Of a stretch of DNA of 64,000 nucleotides, positions 34,250 to 47,133 are shown in pieces. Made by a program: the position numbers and the translations under genes. The notes below the pieces were generated by a model, which worked only from the letters and a program-made list of their open reading frames with translations, did not search any database and was not told the DNA's origin. The stretch covers positions 16,469,877 through 16,533,876 of the forward strand of contig JAJEKV010000013.1 of NCBI GenBank assembly GCA_021234155.1, read 5' to 3'. Source of the DNA: Isoetes taiwanensis (lineage: Eukaryota; Streptophyta; Lycopodiopsida; Isoetales; Isoetaceae). Position 1 is the first letter of the stretch. The number at the start of each line of letters is the position of its first letter.

Positions 34250-37200
34250 TCTATGAGGATTGAGCTAGCCACTAAACCACACCAATTCCTATCAACTGGT
34301 TTCTCAAAGTGCGAGGCGAAGCTGTGAAAGGGATTATGGGGGATTGTAGCCGAGGGAGATGAGCCAGGAACCTCCCTATGCGTGCAAAAGGGCACAACCC
34401 GCGGTGCCAACGGCGGTAAAGTGGTTAAGGGGAGAAGCTGCGGTTGAAGGTCTGTAAAGAGCCAGAGGCCCTGAAGGCAAAGAAGCCAGTGGTTCTGAAA
34501 GGCTGAATGACTAAGGTAGAATCCTCAAACATCTTGATGATACTCTTATGCCGCAGGGTTCGCGAGAGAATCTGCAAAGAGAATTAGAACAACTCAAGAA
34601 ATCATACATTAAAGGGCATTTTACGGTAAAACCGCAAATCAAGTCGCTGTAGTGTTTCACCACCAAGCTCAAAGGGATTGTGACTCCATGGAAGGTACAC
34701 ATGGGTATCATCGCCGAAGCAATAGCGATTCTGAGGGGCATGAAAGAAAACTCTTGATGAAGATGTTATTGTAGGAGCATTGCTGCTAGGTCTTCCTCCA
34801 ACCTACAATAATGTGAAGAACATTATTGGCTCGGTCGAAAGGTTGAATTAGAGTGGGCATGTCAACAACTCATTCTTGAAGAAAAGAAATCGGGGAGGCA
34901 ACAAGAAACACAGGGCACAAGGGAAAACCGGGCATTTATGGGGGAATCATTAGGATTCAAGAAAATGCTTTAATTGCAACAAGTTGGGCATATAGGAAGG
35001 AATTGTCCTGGAGGCGGATAGGAGAAAGAGGAAGTCTGAACCTAAAGCTTCACGAGACAAAGGAAAAAGCGGCCGAGGAGAAAGAAGGGGACTATCCAAG
35101 AAGAAAAAGGAAGGCAGAGAGGGGCACATAAAACAAGCAAAAGCGGCTCCTCGAAGAAGAATTGAGAATCCTGGTGATGATGATTGATTATTTAAATTTG
35201 GAAGGGCATTTTTGCAACAAGAGAATCTCACGGCTAGCAAACTTGGCAAATTCCGTTCATATTTCCATATTTGTTTAATCTTTGCAAATGTAGTAATGTA
35301 TATTATGTGGAGATGCACAAGTGCCCACATTACCTCATGTCTTATTGCAAGTGACATAATTGAGGGGATCAAGTATCTAGACTCGGGTGCAAAAAGCGAC
35401 CACATGACCGACAAAGGAGTTGTTTTACGGATTACCGACCCAATAAGGCGAGGGAGAAAAGTGAGAATAGGCAAGGGGAAACTGAACATTCGGGGAGTTG
35501 GGAGTGTAAGCTCGGTTTGCCACGGGGGTGGTTGCACCTAAAGAATGTCCTTCACGTGCGACCTTGAGGAACTTGCTTTCCATATCAAAAATGGATGATC
35601 CAGTAGGGATTTCATATCAATTTTGGCAATGGCGGATGCATTGTGAAGAGACGGGAAGAAATCATTGCCACGGGGACAAAGGGCAACATATACCAACTTA
35701 GTTGGACTGCCAACTCTATACGAGCAGCGGCGGAGCGCGCAAAAGGCAAGACATGGCATGAGCGATTAGGGCATCTGCTAACTACCCTCATCAAGCGGAT
35801 GAAGGCGGGGAATTAGTCAGCGGTCTGCCCAAGATTTCAAAGCCTCATGTCATTTGTGAAGGGTGTGTATTGGGTAGCTCAAGCGGAAACCATATAAGAA
35901 GGAGAAAACAAAAGAACAACAAACGAGTTGGAACTATTACACATCGATTTGTAGGGACCAGCCCGGTGTAAAATCACTTGGAGGATCAAATACTTCATCT
36001 TTGGTGATCGATGACTTTAGTAGGAAAAAGCTGGGTGTTCTTCCTTAAACACAAATCGAGGGCTTTCAATACTTTCATCAAATGGAAGGGGGAGGTGGAA
36101 AAGCAAATTGAGCAGTGGTCAAAACCGCCAGCGGAAGTCCCGAGGCGGGGAATTTCTCAATACCAAGTTCGGCACCTTTCAAGATCTTTGGAATCCACCA
36201 CCAAAAGTCGATGGCCTATGAACATCAACAAAAGCGGTGTGGTTGAGAGAAAAACCGCACCATATTGGAATGTGCTCGTGCAATGATCCATGGAAGAGGA
36301 ATTGATCAATCTTTTTGGGCTGAAGCGGTACCGGCATGCTACCTGCTCAATGCATACCCACTAAAAGCCAACCCAAATGTAGTTCGAAAAAATGTGGTCA
36401 GACCACAAACCCGGATGTGCATGAATTGAAGATCTTCCCGGTGGGCGGTATGCACACTGGGCCAACAAGAGCCCTCGAGGTAAACTCTCCATGAGGGGGT
36501 TGGAATGCATGTTTAATCGAAGCTATGATGATCACACAAAAGGATATAAACTTGTATGTTCCACTCCGCGAAAGAAAATCATTGTGGAGGCGAAGTGTTG
36601 AGTTTGATGAACACCACGTTCTTCTTTGGAAAGAAGGAGAAATCAAGCAAGCTTGAATGGTATGAGGCAAAAGTCGCGGATGATGAAGCTAAAGAAGATC
36701 ACGGACCAAAAGCATGATGTCCCACTAGAAGAAGGCGCTTGCTAATGACATGGAAGATATCCCTTGAACCCGAGAGGCCCGACCTTGAAGACAATGAGGA
36801 GCTCTGGCATTGCCATTAAGGAGGTCCACGGGAGGCGGGCGGATCCGCGGTCCGAATGCAAGCTTATATCGAATCCGTCGGTAAAGCGCCTCTTACATTG
36901 CTTTTCATAGTAATGCACCGGTAGATGAGCACGCTCCCACTTTCGAGAGAGCAATGGCCAGCATGCATCATAAAGAATGGCACAATGCCATGGCCGAAGA
37001 ATATCAGTCCTTATTGGACAATGATACTTGGGACTTGTGCCATCTTCACGCTAATAGAAAGGCATTTGCTTGCAAATGGGTTTACAAAAGGTAAAATATG
37101 ATGAACAAAGGGAACATTGATAGATTCAAGGCAACGGCAGTAGCCAAAGGATACTCACAAGTACCAGGCATAGACTTTCCACGAAACTTTTGCTCAGGTT

Positions 37201-38640
37201 GCGCCTCACCTCTGTTAGATTGGTCATCGCCTTAAATTTTGCCCATGGCCTAGACTTCCAACAAATGGGCGTCAAGGCGCCTTCCTCAATGGCAAACTTA
37301 AGGAAGAAGTCTACATGAAGCAAGCGGCGGTTTGTTCAAAAAAGACAAAAAGCGGTTAGTGTACAAGCTTAAAAGGGCCATTTATGGACTCGGTGCAATC
37401 ATCACGGCGATTGGTACCACCGCGATTCATCAATTCTTTACTCAAATGGGCTTTTTCATGATCAAAAGCTGACTGGAACATATACTTTAAGTTTGATGGA
37501 TCAAAATGTTGCTTATAGTTCTTTAAAATGGATGATCTGATCCTGGCGGCAAGCGTAAGACATTGATCACGGGACACCCAAGGCTGCCCTCAACCAGCGC
37601 TTTCCGCAGCGGACCTTGGGACACTAAAAGTACTTTCTTGGAATCTGGTATCACGAGGGATCAACCACTTGTAGCATCGCGTTGCATCAAAACAAAGCTA
37701 TCTCGATCCCTACTCTACAAATGTAACATGGACTCAAGTAAGTCTACATTTACAACCCCGCTACCATTCAATGTGTAAACTCTTTAAAAGGCATAAATTT
37801 AAATGCAAGCCATTGGGTACCGAAGCATAGTGGGCTCATTGATTGCACTTCATGGTTTTGTACAAGGCACGATATTTTTCTAGCCGGTGATAAGCTTAAG
37901 TCAACATTTTGGAAAAACCCGACCAGCATTGGCAAGGGTTGAAGCGCTTGCCCAGATACCTCAAGGCACCGCGAGTCTTGGGATTACATTTCATCGCGGG
38001 GAGTTCACTTCTACTTGAAGGGGCGTTTATCTTCGTTTGATCATCAGGGGGATCATCTGAGACGAAAATCTCGAAGTGGATTTTGCTTTGTAACGCCAAG
38101 GGAGGCGTGTCATGGTCAGCCAAAAGCAAAAGTCAACTGGCCGTATCCACGTGGCAGTGAATATATTGCACTAGCATCAACGGCTAAAGGGAAGCTATAT
38201 GGCTTGGCGGAGGATTCTTAAGAACTCAATACCCTCAAACCTGGAGCCGCGGCCATATTCAATACGACAATAAAAAGCAGCTCTATCACTTTTAAAGAAT
38301 CCTACTAACTTTTCCAAGGCTAAACACATACGGGTTGCGGCACCATTTCACAAGGGGAAAGATTGCGGAAGGAAAGATTGTTATGGAATATCTCGGGGCG
38401 AGATAAAATGACCCGGTGATATGTTTACTAAGCCTTTGGGACAAAACCTTTCTACTTGGGTGCATTCGCGGAACTAGAGCATGACCACGCGTAACCATGC
38501 AAGGGAATAATTTCATGAAGAGTTCAATTTCATTCGGTTTGGGTTTTCTTGTTGTAAAGGTTAAACATCTTGCTCTTTCATTTGAGGGGAGGCGGTTTCA
38601 TGTTACATCATTGATAGTTGTTAGATTTGTTTTGTTAAAG
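34250..38640 (+). pseudogene. Copia Gag-Pol polyprotein, degenerate
   Basis: In order: a Gag remnant LLGLPPTYNNVKNIIGS (near 34,790) and a CCHC knuckle with KCFNCNKLG...GRNCP (34,960-35,010, one base short). Next is a protease start YLDSGA-SDHMT (35,380-35,405) and the integrase zinc part WHERLGHL (35,755). The integrase core has ELLHIDL, WVFFLKHKSRAFNTF and GGEF, followed by the GYKLY segment. The reverse transcriptase reads KEWHNAMAEEYQSLLDNDTW, KWVYKR, GNIDRFKA and AKGYSQVPGIDF, then LVYKLKRAIYGL (36,960-37,385). The RNase H remnant (38,110-38,400) has KSQLAV and KIVMEYLG. Dozens of frame changes and stops are present, mostly single-base indels. It would copy and integrate the element if intact. 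Confidence 0.85.
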
Positions 38641-38653
38641 TCGATTTGAGGAG

Positions 38654-38906
38654 TGTTGGAACATGTTGTAAAGGTTATAACAAACAGCGGCGTAACAAAA
38701 AATGATGCACGTGATGTTATCTCACTTTTAGTGTTCGAGCCCTAAAGTTCAATGACCAAATTTGAGCATGCCTTGGGATAAAGAGGACACCTCGGGATAT
38801 CTTGGTTAGCAGCTGCTCTTGCTTCCTTAGTTACAGGATGGCCCTTATTTCTTTATACCTTGTTATTTACGCTATTGCTTTTCAATATCAAAGCTCTCTT
38901 TTTTCA
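38654..38906 (+). repeat. Copia 3' LTR (253 bp)
   Basis: It runs from TGTTGGAACATGTTGTAA to TCTCTTTTTTCA and is followed directly by TATAA. It differs from the 5' LTR at many positions, largely by indels. Confidence 0.85.
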
Positions 38907-38911
38907 TATAA

Positions 38912-41437
38912 AATATGGGATGTATCTCCAATACGGGATGCGTTTAAATTCAAGATCATATTAGGATAATTGCACATTGAAACCAGTTGTATTGTCTTTG
39001 CTCCAACATCAGACCAGCCCACCAAATAATAACACCGCATATGGCTAGAAATATTTTAAGTAGGTCACCTCATTATAAAACCTGACTAAGAACATTTACC
39101 TCTCGATCCACTAGATTCCATCGCTGGCTAATGGGCTAAGATCTTGATAAGAAAAAAAAGTGCGTCTGGACTAATGGGTGATCCATGCATCTCCATCACA
39201 AGAACTTCATCTCTTCAAAGAATATCTCCACCCGATGAAAGGCTCACTCCCACTGTTTGGGTTTGGCCAGCTTCCGAAGCATCCATATGCAGTTCGATCT
39301 TACATAAGTCACAGCGTCTGGCTGCTCACGATCGCGTCCTCTGGATGCTTTCGGCTCAAGAGATGATCCTGAGGGCCAATATATGTTGGTCTTATATGAT
39401 AATGGCCCGTTTGATGCTGGAGATGTGGGCACTTTGGGAAATCTTTGTACAAATCTTAAAGGATCCCAAAGCGTTGGCCCGATAATAGCTTTATAAACAT
39501 CATGGCGGAAAGCTTGAGCTCAAGCAAAGGCATGCAAGCTCGAAATGAAATCTTTGCCTTGCCGTGAAAATCTTTCAAAGCTTCAGGATGGGGCTGAAGA
39601 AAATTCAGCGGTCGTGGCATCATGCCCTAAAGGTGGAAGAAAAATCGAGAAAGTGAAATTGAAACTCTAAAAATTTTCGATTTTGTGGCCAGGAATTTTT
39701 AAATGGCTAAAACCAAATCTTAGAAATCAAATTAAAAAAATCTAAAAAGTTTTTGGGGGCGTAGGAAAACCAAATTTAAACAATAGATAAAAGTTGAATG
39801 TAAAGTAGATGTCGAAGATTCATATGATGACAAAGCAATGTTGAACCCTCCTTACATAATGTAGAATAGATAAATGGGGTCAGACCATTCTTGGTACCCT
39901 AGGTTAGCGGTCATGGGGCCAACAAGAATGGTGACCCCCATTCCACTCTACAATGTCAAAGGTGAACCTTATCTGATTCTAATGTTTTTGTGGAGGCAAT
40001 TTGTCATTACGGCGAGGGATGGTCAAACATCTGCGATTAGCGCAAAACCCTCACTTACACAGGCGTGCATTATTGTCCCGTAACAAGTTGTTGCACTTTA
40101 TTGGTGTTGGTGTGGTTTGTCATATTATTCTCCCTTCAACAAGGAGTTACTTCCACTTGATTTGGGTGGGGGCGTTGGTGTAGTTTACCATGGACTCTCA
40201 CGGTACAACTTTATTCACAACAAGATCAAACTCCAATCCATGCTCAATTACACATTGAAGAACTTTCTTACCAAGCCACTATAGTAACTGATTTAAAATT
40301 GACACAAAGCTAATGTTGTTTGGCATCAATCATCAAGCTGCATGTGTCTAAAACCTTCAATTGTATTCTTACAATTTCTATGTTAAGCATATCTTTTGCA
40401 AGCATGGCATTCCGCAGAGACCATTCCTTTTGGGGCATTTGATCAAACCTCCTCATTTCATTAAATTCCCATTAATAACATCTTTGCAAACATGGTAACA
40501 GTCTAAGTATCACGCATTCCTTTAAGAAATCTTCTTAAAAAGCTGCATATCGCTTTTCTAGTTGCCATACATGTGGAATAAATAGTTTTTCGACAATCTA
40601 TCTCCTCCAAAATCTATTTCCTAATTATGAGTTCATGAAGATGCATACGCTTTGTCGATATCTTCTTCTTTGCTACTGTACCACAAAGAGAAGCATAGTG
40701 GCAAACCCGATTCCTTCCGTTATGAGTTGTATTGTATCCTTTCCTATCTTCTGGGGGCCCGTCAATCCATTACGCTGGCGATACAATGATGGGTCTCTAA
40801 TCCTGATTTTTATCGATTGTTTATGGATCATGCCTTCTCCAGAAAAGCAAATGAAGAGGTCATTGTAATCTCAAAACCACCTGAAAACCCGGTGAAAATG
40901 AAAACTAAATCATGGCAAAATGTCCACCACAAAGAGCAAGAAGAAAACCTTCTGCGTGAATGAAGGTAATCCATATCCGATAGCAATTCATAAAAAGTTT
41001 ATTCATGAAAAGCAAAAAGTTTGTTCTTTAAAAAAACTTTTATTCACAATGATCTTTACAATTTGAAGAAGATGATTTTTTGGAATGGATCAAAGGGTAA
41101 TATGGCCCGAAAGCATGGCGAGACAACTAAAGCGCCGCTTTAGAAGAGCAAACTCGGAAATTTGGGATATAATATGAATCTTTGAATCTTGTAAATCTAT
41201 ATAGCGAGGAGAGGTGGGAAGCAATCGACAAGGATAATTTTCATTAGATTAAAGTACTTGTCCGGAATGTTAGAGCCATGATCAGGCGGATGGAATTACC
41301 TGGGTTTTCTATTTTTTCCTCACGTTGGGCGTTCAAAATTAAATCCATGGTTGAGATGAAAAAAAAGCTGATGTGGCATGACCGTGGCATAGCTAGAATG
41401 TGACAAATCGGTCACCTCGAGGTTAGGCAACCACGCT
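38912..41437. other. Intergenic DNA with a coding-like scrap
   Basis: A stretch near 39,365-39,480 can be read as LVLYDNGPFDAGDVGTLGNL but has no recognisable family or clear gene structure. Apart from the foldback below, nothing else was recognised. Confidence 0.35.
39856..39955. repeat. Foldback of ~45-bp imperfect arms
   Basis: ATGTAGAATAGATAAATGGGGTCAGACCATTCTTGG on the left pairs imperfectly with CCAACAAGAATGGTGACCCCCATTCCACTCTACA on the right around a short loop. This could be a small foldback element or a regulatory hairpin. Confidence 0.6.
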
Positions 41438-42600
41438 AAAAAAACCACACATGGATTCAACAAACAAAATAAGCAAGGAGTTCTTTTGGTTCTTTAATTA
41501 AAAACATTTTTGTTAGGATATTGAGCTATTTCGGTAGGAGTTCAGTCTCCATATCTCAAATTCAAAATGTTAGGCGAATTTGCATAGAGATGAGTCAGTA
41601 TTTTATATTCCAAAACCTTAGGAGAACACATTCTATATTTCAAAAATCATGAATGCCTCAACATATAATCTAGGCCATATCACGATGATGAGGGTGTGCC
41701 TCATTTTAGAATATGTAGCACAATAATAGGGGTTCAAAGGGGTTGATATGGATGCATAAATCCGCGATCCTTGAGACCATAGACCATACCCCCAAAACAA
41801 TTGAATATCATTAAAAAAAACACACACAGATTCAACAGAGACAAAATAAACACGTTGATTTCTTTGGTTGCATTGGCTAAAACATTTCTTATTAGGATAT
41901 CAAAGTATTTTTGGTAGAGGTTAGGTCTCGTATCCCAAATTCTAAAATGTTAGGCCCGAACTCATATAGAGATGAGTCTACGATATTTCATATTCTAGAA
42001 CCTTAGGAGAACACGTATTCCATGTTCAAAATCATAGAAGCCCGGTCATAAATGTAGCGCCAAATGGAAAACAAGAGAGCGCAGAGGCCCAACTTGTCGA
42101 TCCCAGGCCGCGGGATGGATAGATCCAAGCGATTGAGGTAGTCAAAGGTGCACTGGTTTAGAACTCTGATCATAAATGGCCATAATCGAAACAAGAAGGC
42201 ACCCGAGAAGCCCCAACATATGATCTGAGCCATGGGATGGATAGTCAAAGCGGTTGAGGGTAGTTCAAAGCGATCATAAATGGCCATAATCGAAAACAAA
42301 GAGAGAGGCACCCGGAGGCCCCAACATATGATCTGAGCCATAGGATGGATAAATCCAGAAGCCAGTTGAGGTAGTCAAGATGCACCTCGTTTAGAATCAT
42401 TAGCATAGTAATAAGGGTTCGGAGTGGACCGCCCCACTAAAACAATTGAATATCATTAAAAAACAAAAAAAAAACATAGATTCAACAAACAAAATGAGCA
42501 TATTAGTTTGTTGTTGCATTTTAATGTATTCTTATTAGAATATCAAATTATTTTTGTAGTGAGGGTTAGTCTTCAATAGAAGCCAATGTTAGAGCAATAT
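41438..42600. repeat. Irregular tandem repeat, three copies
   Basis: A unit with (C)ATAGATTCAACAAACAAAAT, then TTGTTAGGATAT, TCCCAAATTCTAAAATGTTAGG, ATAGAGATGAGTC and ACCTTAGGAGAACAC occurs from about 41,438 and 41,822, and partly from 42,477. Between copies 2 and 3 a ~104-bp subrepeat is inserted. Confidence 0.75.
42170..42350. repeat. ~104-bp subrepeat, two copies
   Basis: CATAAATGGCCATAATCGAAA then AGGCACCCG and CCCCAACATATGATCTGAGCC occurs at about 42,171 and 42,275. Confidence 0.8.
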
Positions 42601-43795
42601 GTTGAAAGAAGCATGTAAGAACCGAATCGATTAAGCCTAGATGTCTCAAAGACAAGTTGTGGGTGCTCCACTTAAATCTCTTAGTCAACTTGTTAAAAAT
42701 ACCACTTGGTGCTAGAAAGCTTTATTTTTCTTCTTAACCAGAGTGTTTCATTATTGGGAAATCTTTGTTTAAGAGGGTCTTTTACTTTGGGCATTTTGGT
42801 CTTTTTTCCACTATCATCATTAACCAATGTATCGGTTTTCATTAAATTTTAGACTCTGCATGCAAACTTTATGTATTTTAGATGTATATAAGCGAGAATT
42901 GACTTTATAATGTTAACCTTATTTAAAAAATAGGTACCCTTGTTTGTCATCTTATAGCTAAAAGTGCATTTTGTTTGGCACGGGATCGTTTCATTTCTTA
43001 GGTTAATATATTATCATTTCATTTACTATTTTAAACTCCATATTCTCCAAATTTTACATGGAAAAAGTTGTTATTACTAGTTGAAATGCATAAAGCCTAA
43101 TCACCTCTATGGAACCATTGATGTCTGTCTAACATACTATTTGCTTCAAGCATGCTTTTCATAAAAGTGATGCCATGCTTGTGTCTATCGGTTTATAGCG
43201 TGGCTTCATATTAAAAGCGGAAGCCAATTAAAAAAAGCGATTTTTTCATTATAGTAATAAGCGAGAAAAGAATAGAATTTCCTTTGAAGTTTTAGGTAGG
43301 GAGATCAAAAAATCAGGAAAACAAGTATAGTAAAGTGGAGTGCTATCGGTTTCTATTCATAGAAGGTGACATCAAGTAGATGTTGCTTCATCATCTATAT
43401 AATAACATCTCTTTCCTCTTCTTTACGTAATCCTTGGAGATGGAAGCTTCAACATTTTTGAGCCCGCATTACTCTTGCATAAATAGGCCTTTGTAAGAGG
43501 AAGACAAAATCTCATTAATGATGGAAGTAGATGCTAAACAAGATGCCAAAGCACTTACTAATATGAAGGTTAAGTCCACTTCTTCAACCTCTATTTCTTA
43601 GAATCCTCATCGCCGATGTCCTCATTTGTCCACTGCATCTCCCTTTGTGCATCCATGTAGACAATACCAAGTCCAACAAGCTCATCGTCGGCGTCGACTC
43701 CATAATCATGGCCCCTCGAATTGCATATGCTTGCATCATGGAACTGTGCCAGCAAAAGATCCCTAACATGAAGCCACCCTCGGGAAACAAACAAT
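42601..43795. other. Intergenic DNA, no gene seen
   Basis: AT-rich, without convincing features. Confidence 0.45.
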
Positions 43796-43858
43796 GTAGG
43801 GGGAACTTCCGCCACCGGGTTCCACCGGAAACCCGCCCAGTGGAGGAAGTTCCCCTAC
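43796..43858. repeat. Compact hairpin of ~25-bp arms
   Basis: GTAGGGGGAACTTCC-GCCAC-GGGTT pairs with the complement AACCCGCCCAGTGGAGGAAG-TTCCCCTAC across a short loop. It resembles a tiny foldback element. Confidence 0.7.
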
Positions 43859-44583
43859 GTGGCCTACATCCACACAGGAAATTCCCCGCCGTATCGTGGG
43901 TATAAATATAATTTTTAATTGTTTTATTCCCTTTTCCTTTTTCTTAAGCGTGTATTCAGGCAATGGGCTCGGAGCTTTTAAATTGGCGCTAGGGGCGTCC
44001 GGTCGAGCGGCGAAGCGTCAGATGGCGTCAATGGAAGCGCCCGGGATCTAAGCTTCCAGTTTGATCTACTTTTCTTTTGATTTTTTACGTGTTTTTTAGT
44101 TTTTATTACTTATGTGATTTTGGGTTTTTTTGCAGGTTTTGTGTATATCTGTTCACTGTGCAATTGTTTTTGGCGGTAAATCTTGAGTTTTGTGTAAGGC
44201 GAATCATTTGGGTTTACTCTATTTGTATTGGTAGTCGGAGATGTTTCTTGAGTTATTTACAGTTGCATCACGACTCTTGTGTGCAAGTGAACCACGTTTT
44301 CTCGAGAGAAGATCAAGTTCTGCAAATTTTAGGTGGAAGTTTTAAGGTTTGGAACTTTGTTTTATGTTTTGACACTGTATTTTTTGTTTTGTTTATTAAA
44401 GCTTACATGCATTCTAACTAAGTTTTTTGTTTACAAGTTGCAATGGTTGGTGTGTTACGGCTACTTGTCACGATTATCTTATCTAATTGTTGTGTGTTTA
44501 TTAGTATTACTTCAAAGCGGTATGGATGTGGAATGTCGTCCTTTTCTACTCTGGTTATTTTTCTCTTGGTCTTGAAGAAGAGA
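43859..44583. other. T-rich upstream region
   Basis: T-rich sequence with an ORF at 44,077-44,421 (114 codons) of hydrophobic, intron-like composition. It is probably the leader or first introns of the element-like gene that follows. Confidence 0.35.
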
Positions 44584-46850
44584 GATGGGGGATGTTGATC
44601 AGTTTTAAAATGGGAATCTTGGCCAAATAGACAAGTTTATGGCAGAAGTTGAGAAAGAAGAGTGGGTATAATGTTGATTTGAGGGGATCCGGTTGAAAAA
44701 GATCTGAGAAAAGAGGTTGAGGATCCGGGTTCTTTACCTCTTGATGAAAAATTAATGCATGATGTATCATGGAGGAGAATCGATCTTCTAAGGCCACTAA
44801 TTGGGCAAGGAAAAATTTGATGCTTGGAGGGAATTAAGAAAAGTTTGGCACTTACATTTCCAATTGAAGATGTTCCCTTAAGGAGATGAATGATATCTTT
44901 GGTCATGTTTATGATCCGGTGAAGAAAAAACAATGGCAAAATGTTTCCTGCAAGCAGGTTAGTGTATGTGTTGTTAATATTGTTTTTTAATTATTAGTTC
45001 TAACCTCTTTGGTATTTATTCTTGCGGCCTCAATAACTTTGTTTAAGACTATTGGTGGTGATCATAGACATGATTATTGAAGTGACCCGGGAGGATTGAT
45101 AGGGAGAGGTTCAATATTTTAAAGCATTCAATCTTTGGTAGGGCTTGCAAAGGCATTCATTGGTGCTGCGGGCGTTCCGCGGCGATGCTAGTGTGGGGCC
45201 GAGAAGAAGAAGGCAGTCATCGGCTTTAATGTTGGCCCTTGAATTATTGGCGGTCGTGACCACCAAATTACCTTTAACCAGTGTAACTTTCTTCTTTTTA
45301 TTTGTTATTTCCTAGTTGTAGGCTAGTTTTTTTTTTTTTTAGCTAGTTTTTAGCTAGTTTTAGCTTCATGTTTAGGTTTATTACTTTGTTATTAGTTTGT
45401 TTCGAGGGGTTATGTTTTACACTAATGTAATTTTGTTTTATTTATAGGTTGTCAAAAAGGGTGCTATCATATGGTTAGTAGGTTTGGAATCGGAGGTCAT
45501 GCGAGTTGCATGGGGTCCTCGATTGTGACATGAGTCTGGAATGATGAATTTGGAGGTCCTTGTTGATCTGAAGCATCATCAAAGGCTGGAATTGTAGTAT
45601 CACTAGGTTTGATGATTCTCACTTCCAGCCTCCTATTTGGAGCCTCTGAAACCAGTTTGTTGAGACATCCAAGCGGTATGTCAGGCACTTTACGAAAAAG
45701 AGAATGAAATGCCACGACACTTCTTCTTGGAGACAATTCCTAATCCCTCGATACAATGTAAGTTAATTCTTGTTGTTTTTTTTAAATATTTTATTTTGCT
45801 AATATATTTCTTGTTTTTTGCAGGTGTGGTATCAAAAGGTGCCTATGGGTGTTAATAAATTACGGACTTGGCTGCAATCAATGGGGAGTCTTGTGGTGAT
45901 ATGAAATCACTAATAATAAGAGTGAATTAGATGTTACTTTAGTTTCTAGGCTTTTACGATGGCTTGGAGTTCCACCAGAAAGTTGGCATGTTGATCACTG
46001 CCCACGGAAGGTCGGAGTCTTATAGCAAGTAAGTACTTTATATTTATTTGTTTTATGGTTTGTTTTTCTTGTTGCTAGCAATTTCCTGCGGGTATGATAG
46101 GACAAAAGGAAATGGGGTTGATCTTTAATGAGCATTACGGCATCTCCATATAATGAGGATGGAACTTTAAAAAGTTTATAGCGACTTTATAGAGCAAGAG
46201 AAAACAAAGAAAAAGTTCAATTATGTCGACATTTAATGGTGGAGCAAGTTCTGAGTAAAAGGAATCAAGGATGCTATTAGTGAAAGTTCGGGTGATCAAA
46301 TTAAAGCTTAGATAAGGTAATATATTTTTGTATTCCTTAATTTCATTGTTAAATTTCTTTAGTAACCATTTATTTAAGCGAGGTTGCTATGTACATTTAT
46401 TCCTTCTATACACGGCCCGGTTTCTACAAATATGGATGTTGCTCTTGTTGGAGATGTTCAATTGGGGAAGTATCAACATAACGAGTTTGAAGCATTTGAA
46501 ATAGACAATGAGGTTTGGGAAAAAGTGCCTCAAGAATTGTCCTCAGTTAGAAGGTGGTAGCATGATTGCAAATTCTACAATGACTATCTGGTGGTCAGAT
46601 CTTTCATGGCGGCAACAAACAAAATTAGGTGTTTACATCCAATATCGATTCTTGAATCCTTCTGGGCTTTGGGACGATTATTGAAAATGTCATGAAACTT
46701 CAATTCAAAATTTCTTGAGGATGTTTGATCTAACTTGGAAGTCGATGATGGCGAACTTTGAAATGTGAAACTTGGAAATGTGAAACTTTTTTGGAAATGT
46801 GAAACTTTTGTTGAAACTTTTTGGAAATGTGAAACTTTTTTGAATTTAAG
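44584..46850 (+). pseudogene. Unrecognised multi-exon, element-like gene, decayed
   Basis: Coding-like pieces in one orientation are separated by short GT-AG introns. An early piece reads IDKFMAEVEKEEWV, then PGSLPLDEKLMHDVSWRR and LTFPIEDVPLREMNDIFG, with VYDPVKKKQWQNV in series (44,620-44,955). A later exon ends WRQFLIPRYN and splices in phase, across a 66-bp intron (45,758-45,823), to VWYQKVPMGVNKLRTW. Then GVPPESWHVDHCPRK (about 45,966-46,010) and VWEKVPQELSSVRRW (about 46,512-46,559) follow. The clean intron shows that it was once a spliced gene. The repetitive surroundings suggest a transposon or a retro-gene, but no family can be named. Multiple stops and shifts are present. Confidence 0.4.
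46757..46846 (+). repeat. Short tandem repeat (GGAAATGTGAAACTTTTT)n
   Basis: Four to five degenerate 17-20-bp units of GGAAATGTGAAACTT(TTT). Confidence 0.85.
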
Positions 46851-47133
46851 CTGTATTGAAAAATTATGTTTGTATTGTAATCTTATTGTATTGAAAAATT
46901 ATTATGTGGTGGACCGGACCGCCCGAATTTAACCACGGATAAAACACTTTCGAAAAGCGGATTAAAAAATCATGAAAAAAACCTTAGTAGGTAATCTCAA
47001 AGGAATTTCTAGGTGGTGTGTAGGTTCGTAAAAGGAATTCCATAAACTTGATGAATCTCTCCGCCCATACCTAGAGTGTATGTTGTCCCTTGAGTGACAA
47101 CTTCTCATGAAACAAAAGTACATGATGAATAGA
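46851..47133. other. Spacer, nothing recognised
   Basis: No features were recognised here. Confidence 0.4.

Larger units (their letters stand above)
33940..38911 (+). mobile_element. Full-length Ty1/copia LTR retrotransposon with TATAA target duplication
   Basis: The LTR-to-LTR element spans 33,945-38,906 (4,962 bp). TATAA lies immediately left (33,940-33,944) and right (38,907-38,911), the expected 5-bp target duplication. The 5' LTR is followed by TGGTATCGAG (34,195), close to the initiator-Met primer site TGGTATCAGAG. A purine-rich GATTTGAGGAG immediately precedes the 3' LTR. Gag zinc knuckle, protease, integrase, reverse transcriptase and RNase H remnants follow in Ty1/copia order, with integrase before RT. 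The polyprotein is interrupted many times, so this copy cannot move by itself. Confidence 0.9.

Noticed and set aside
34950..35537. 195-codon minus-strand ORF
   Set aside because: It lies antisense to the copia gag-protease region, where the plus strand carries the zinc knuckle and LDSGA protease motif; a shadow frame.
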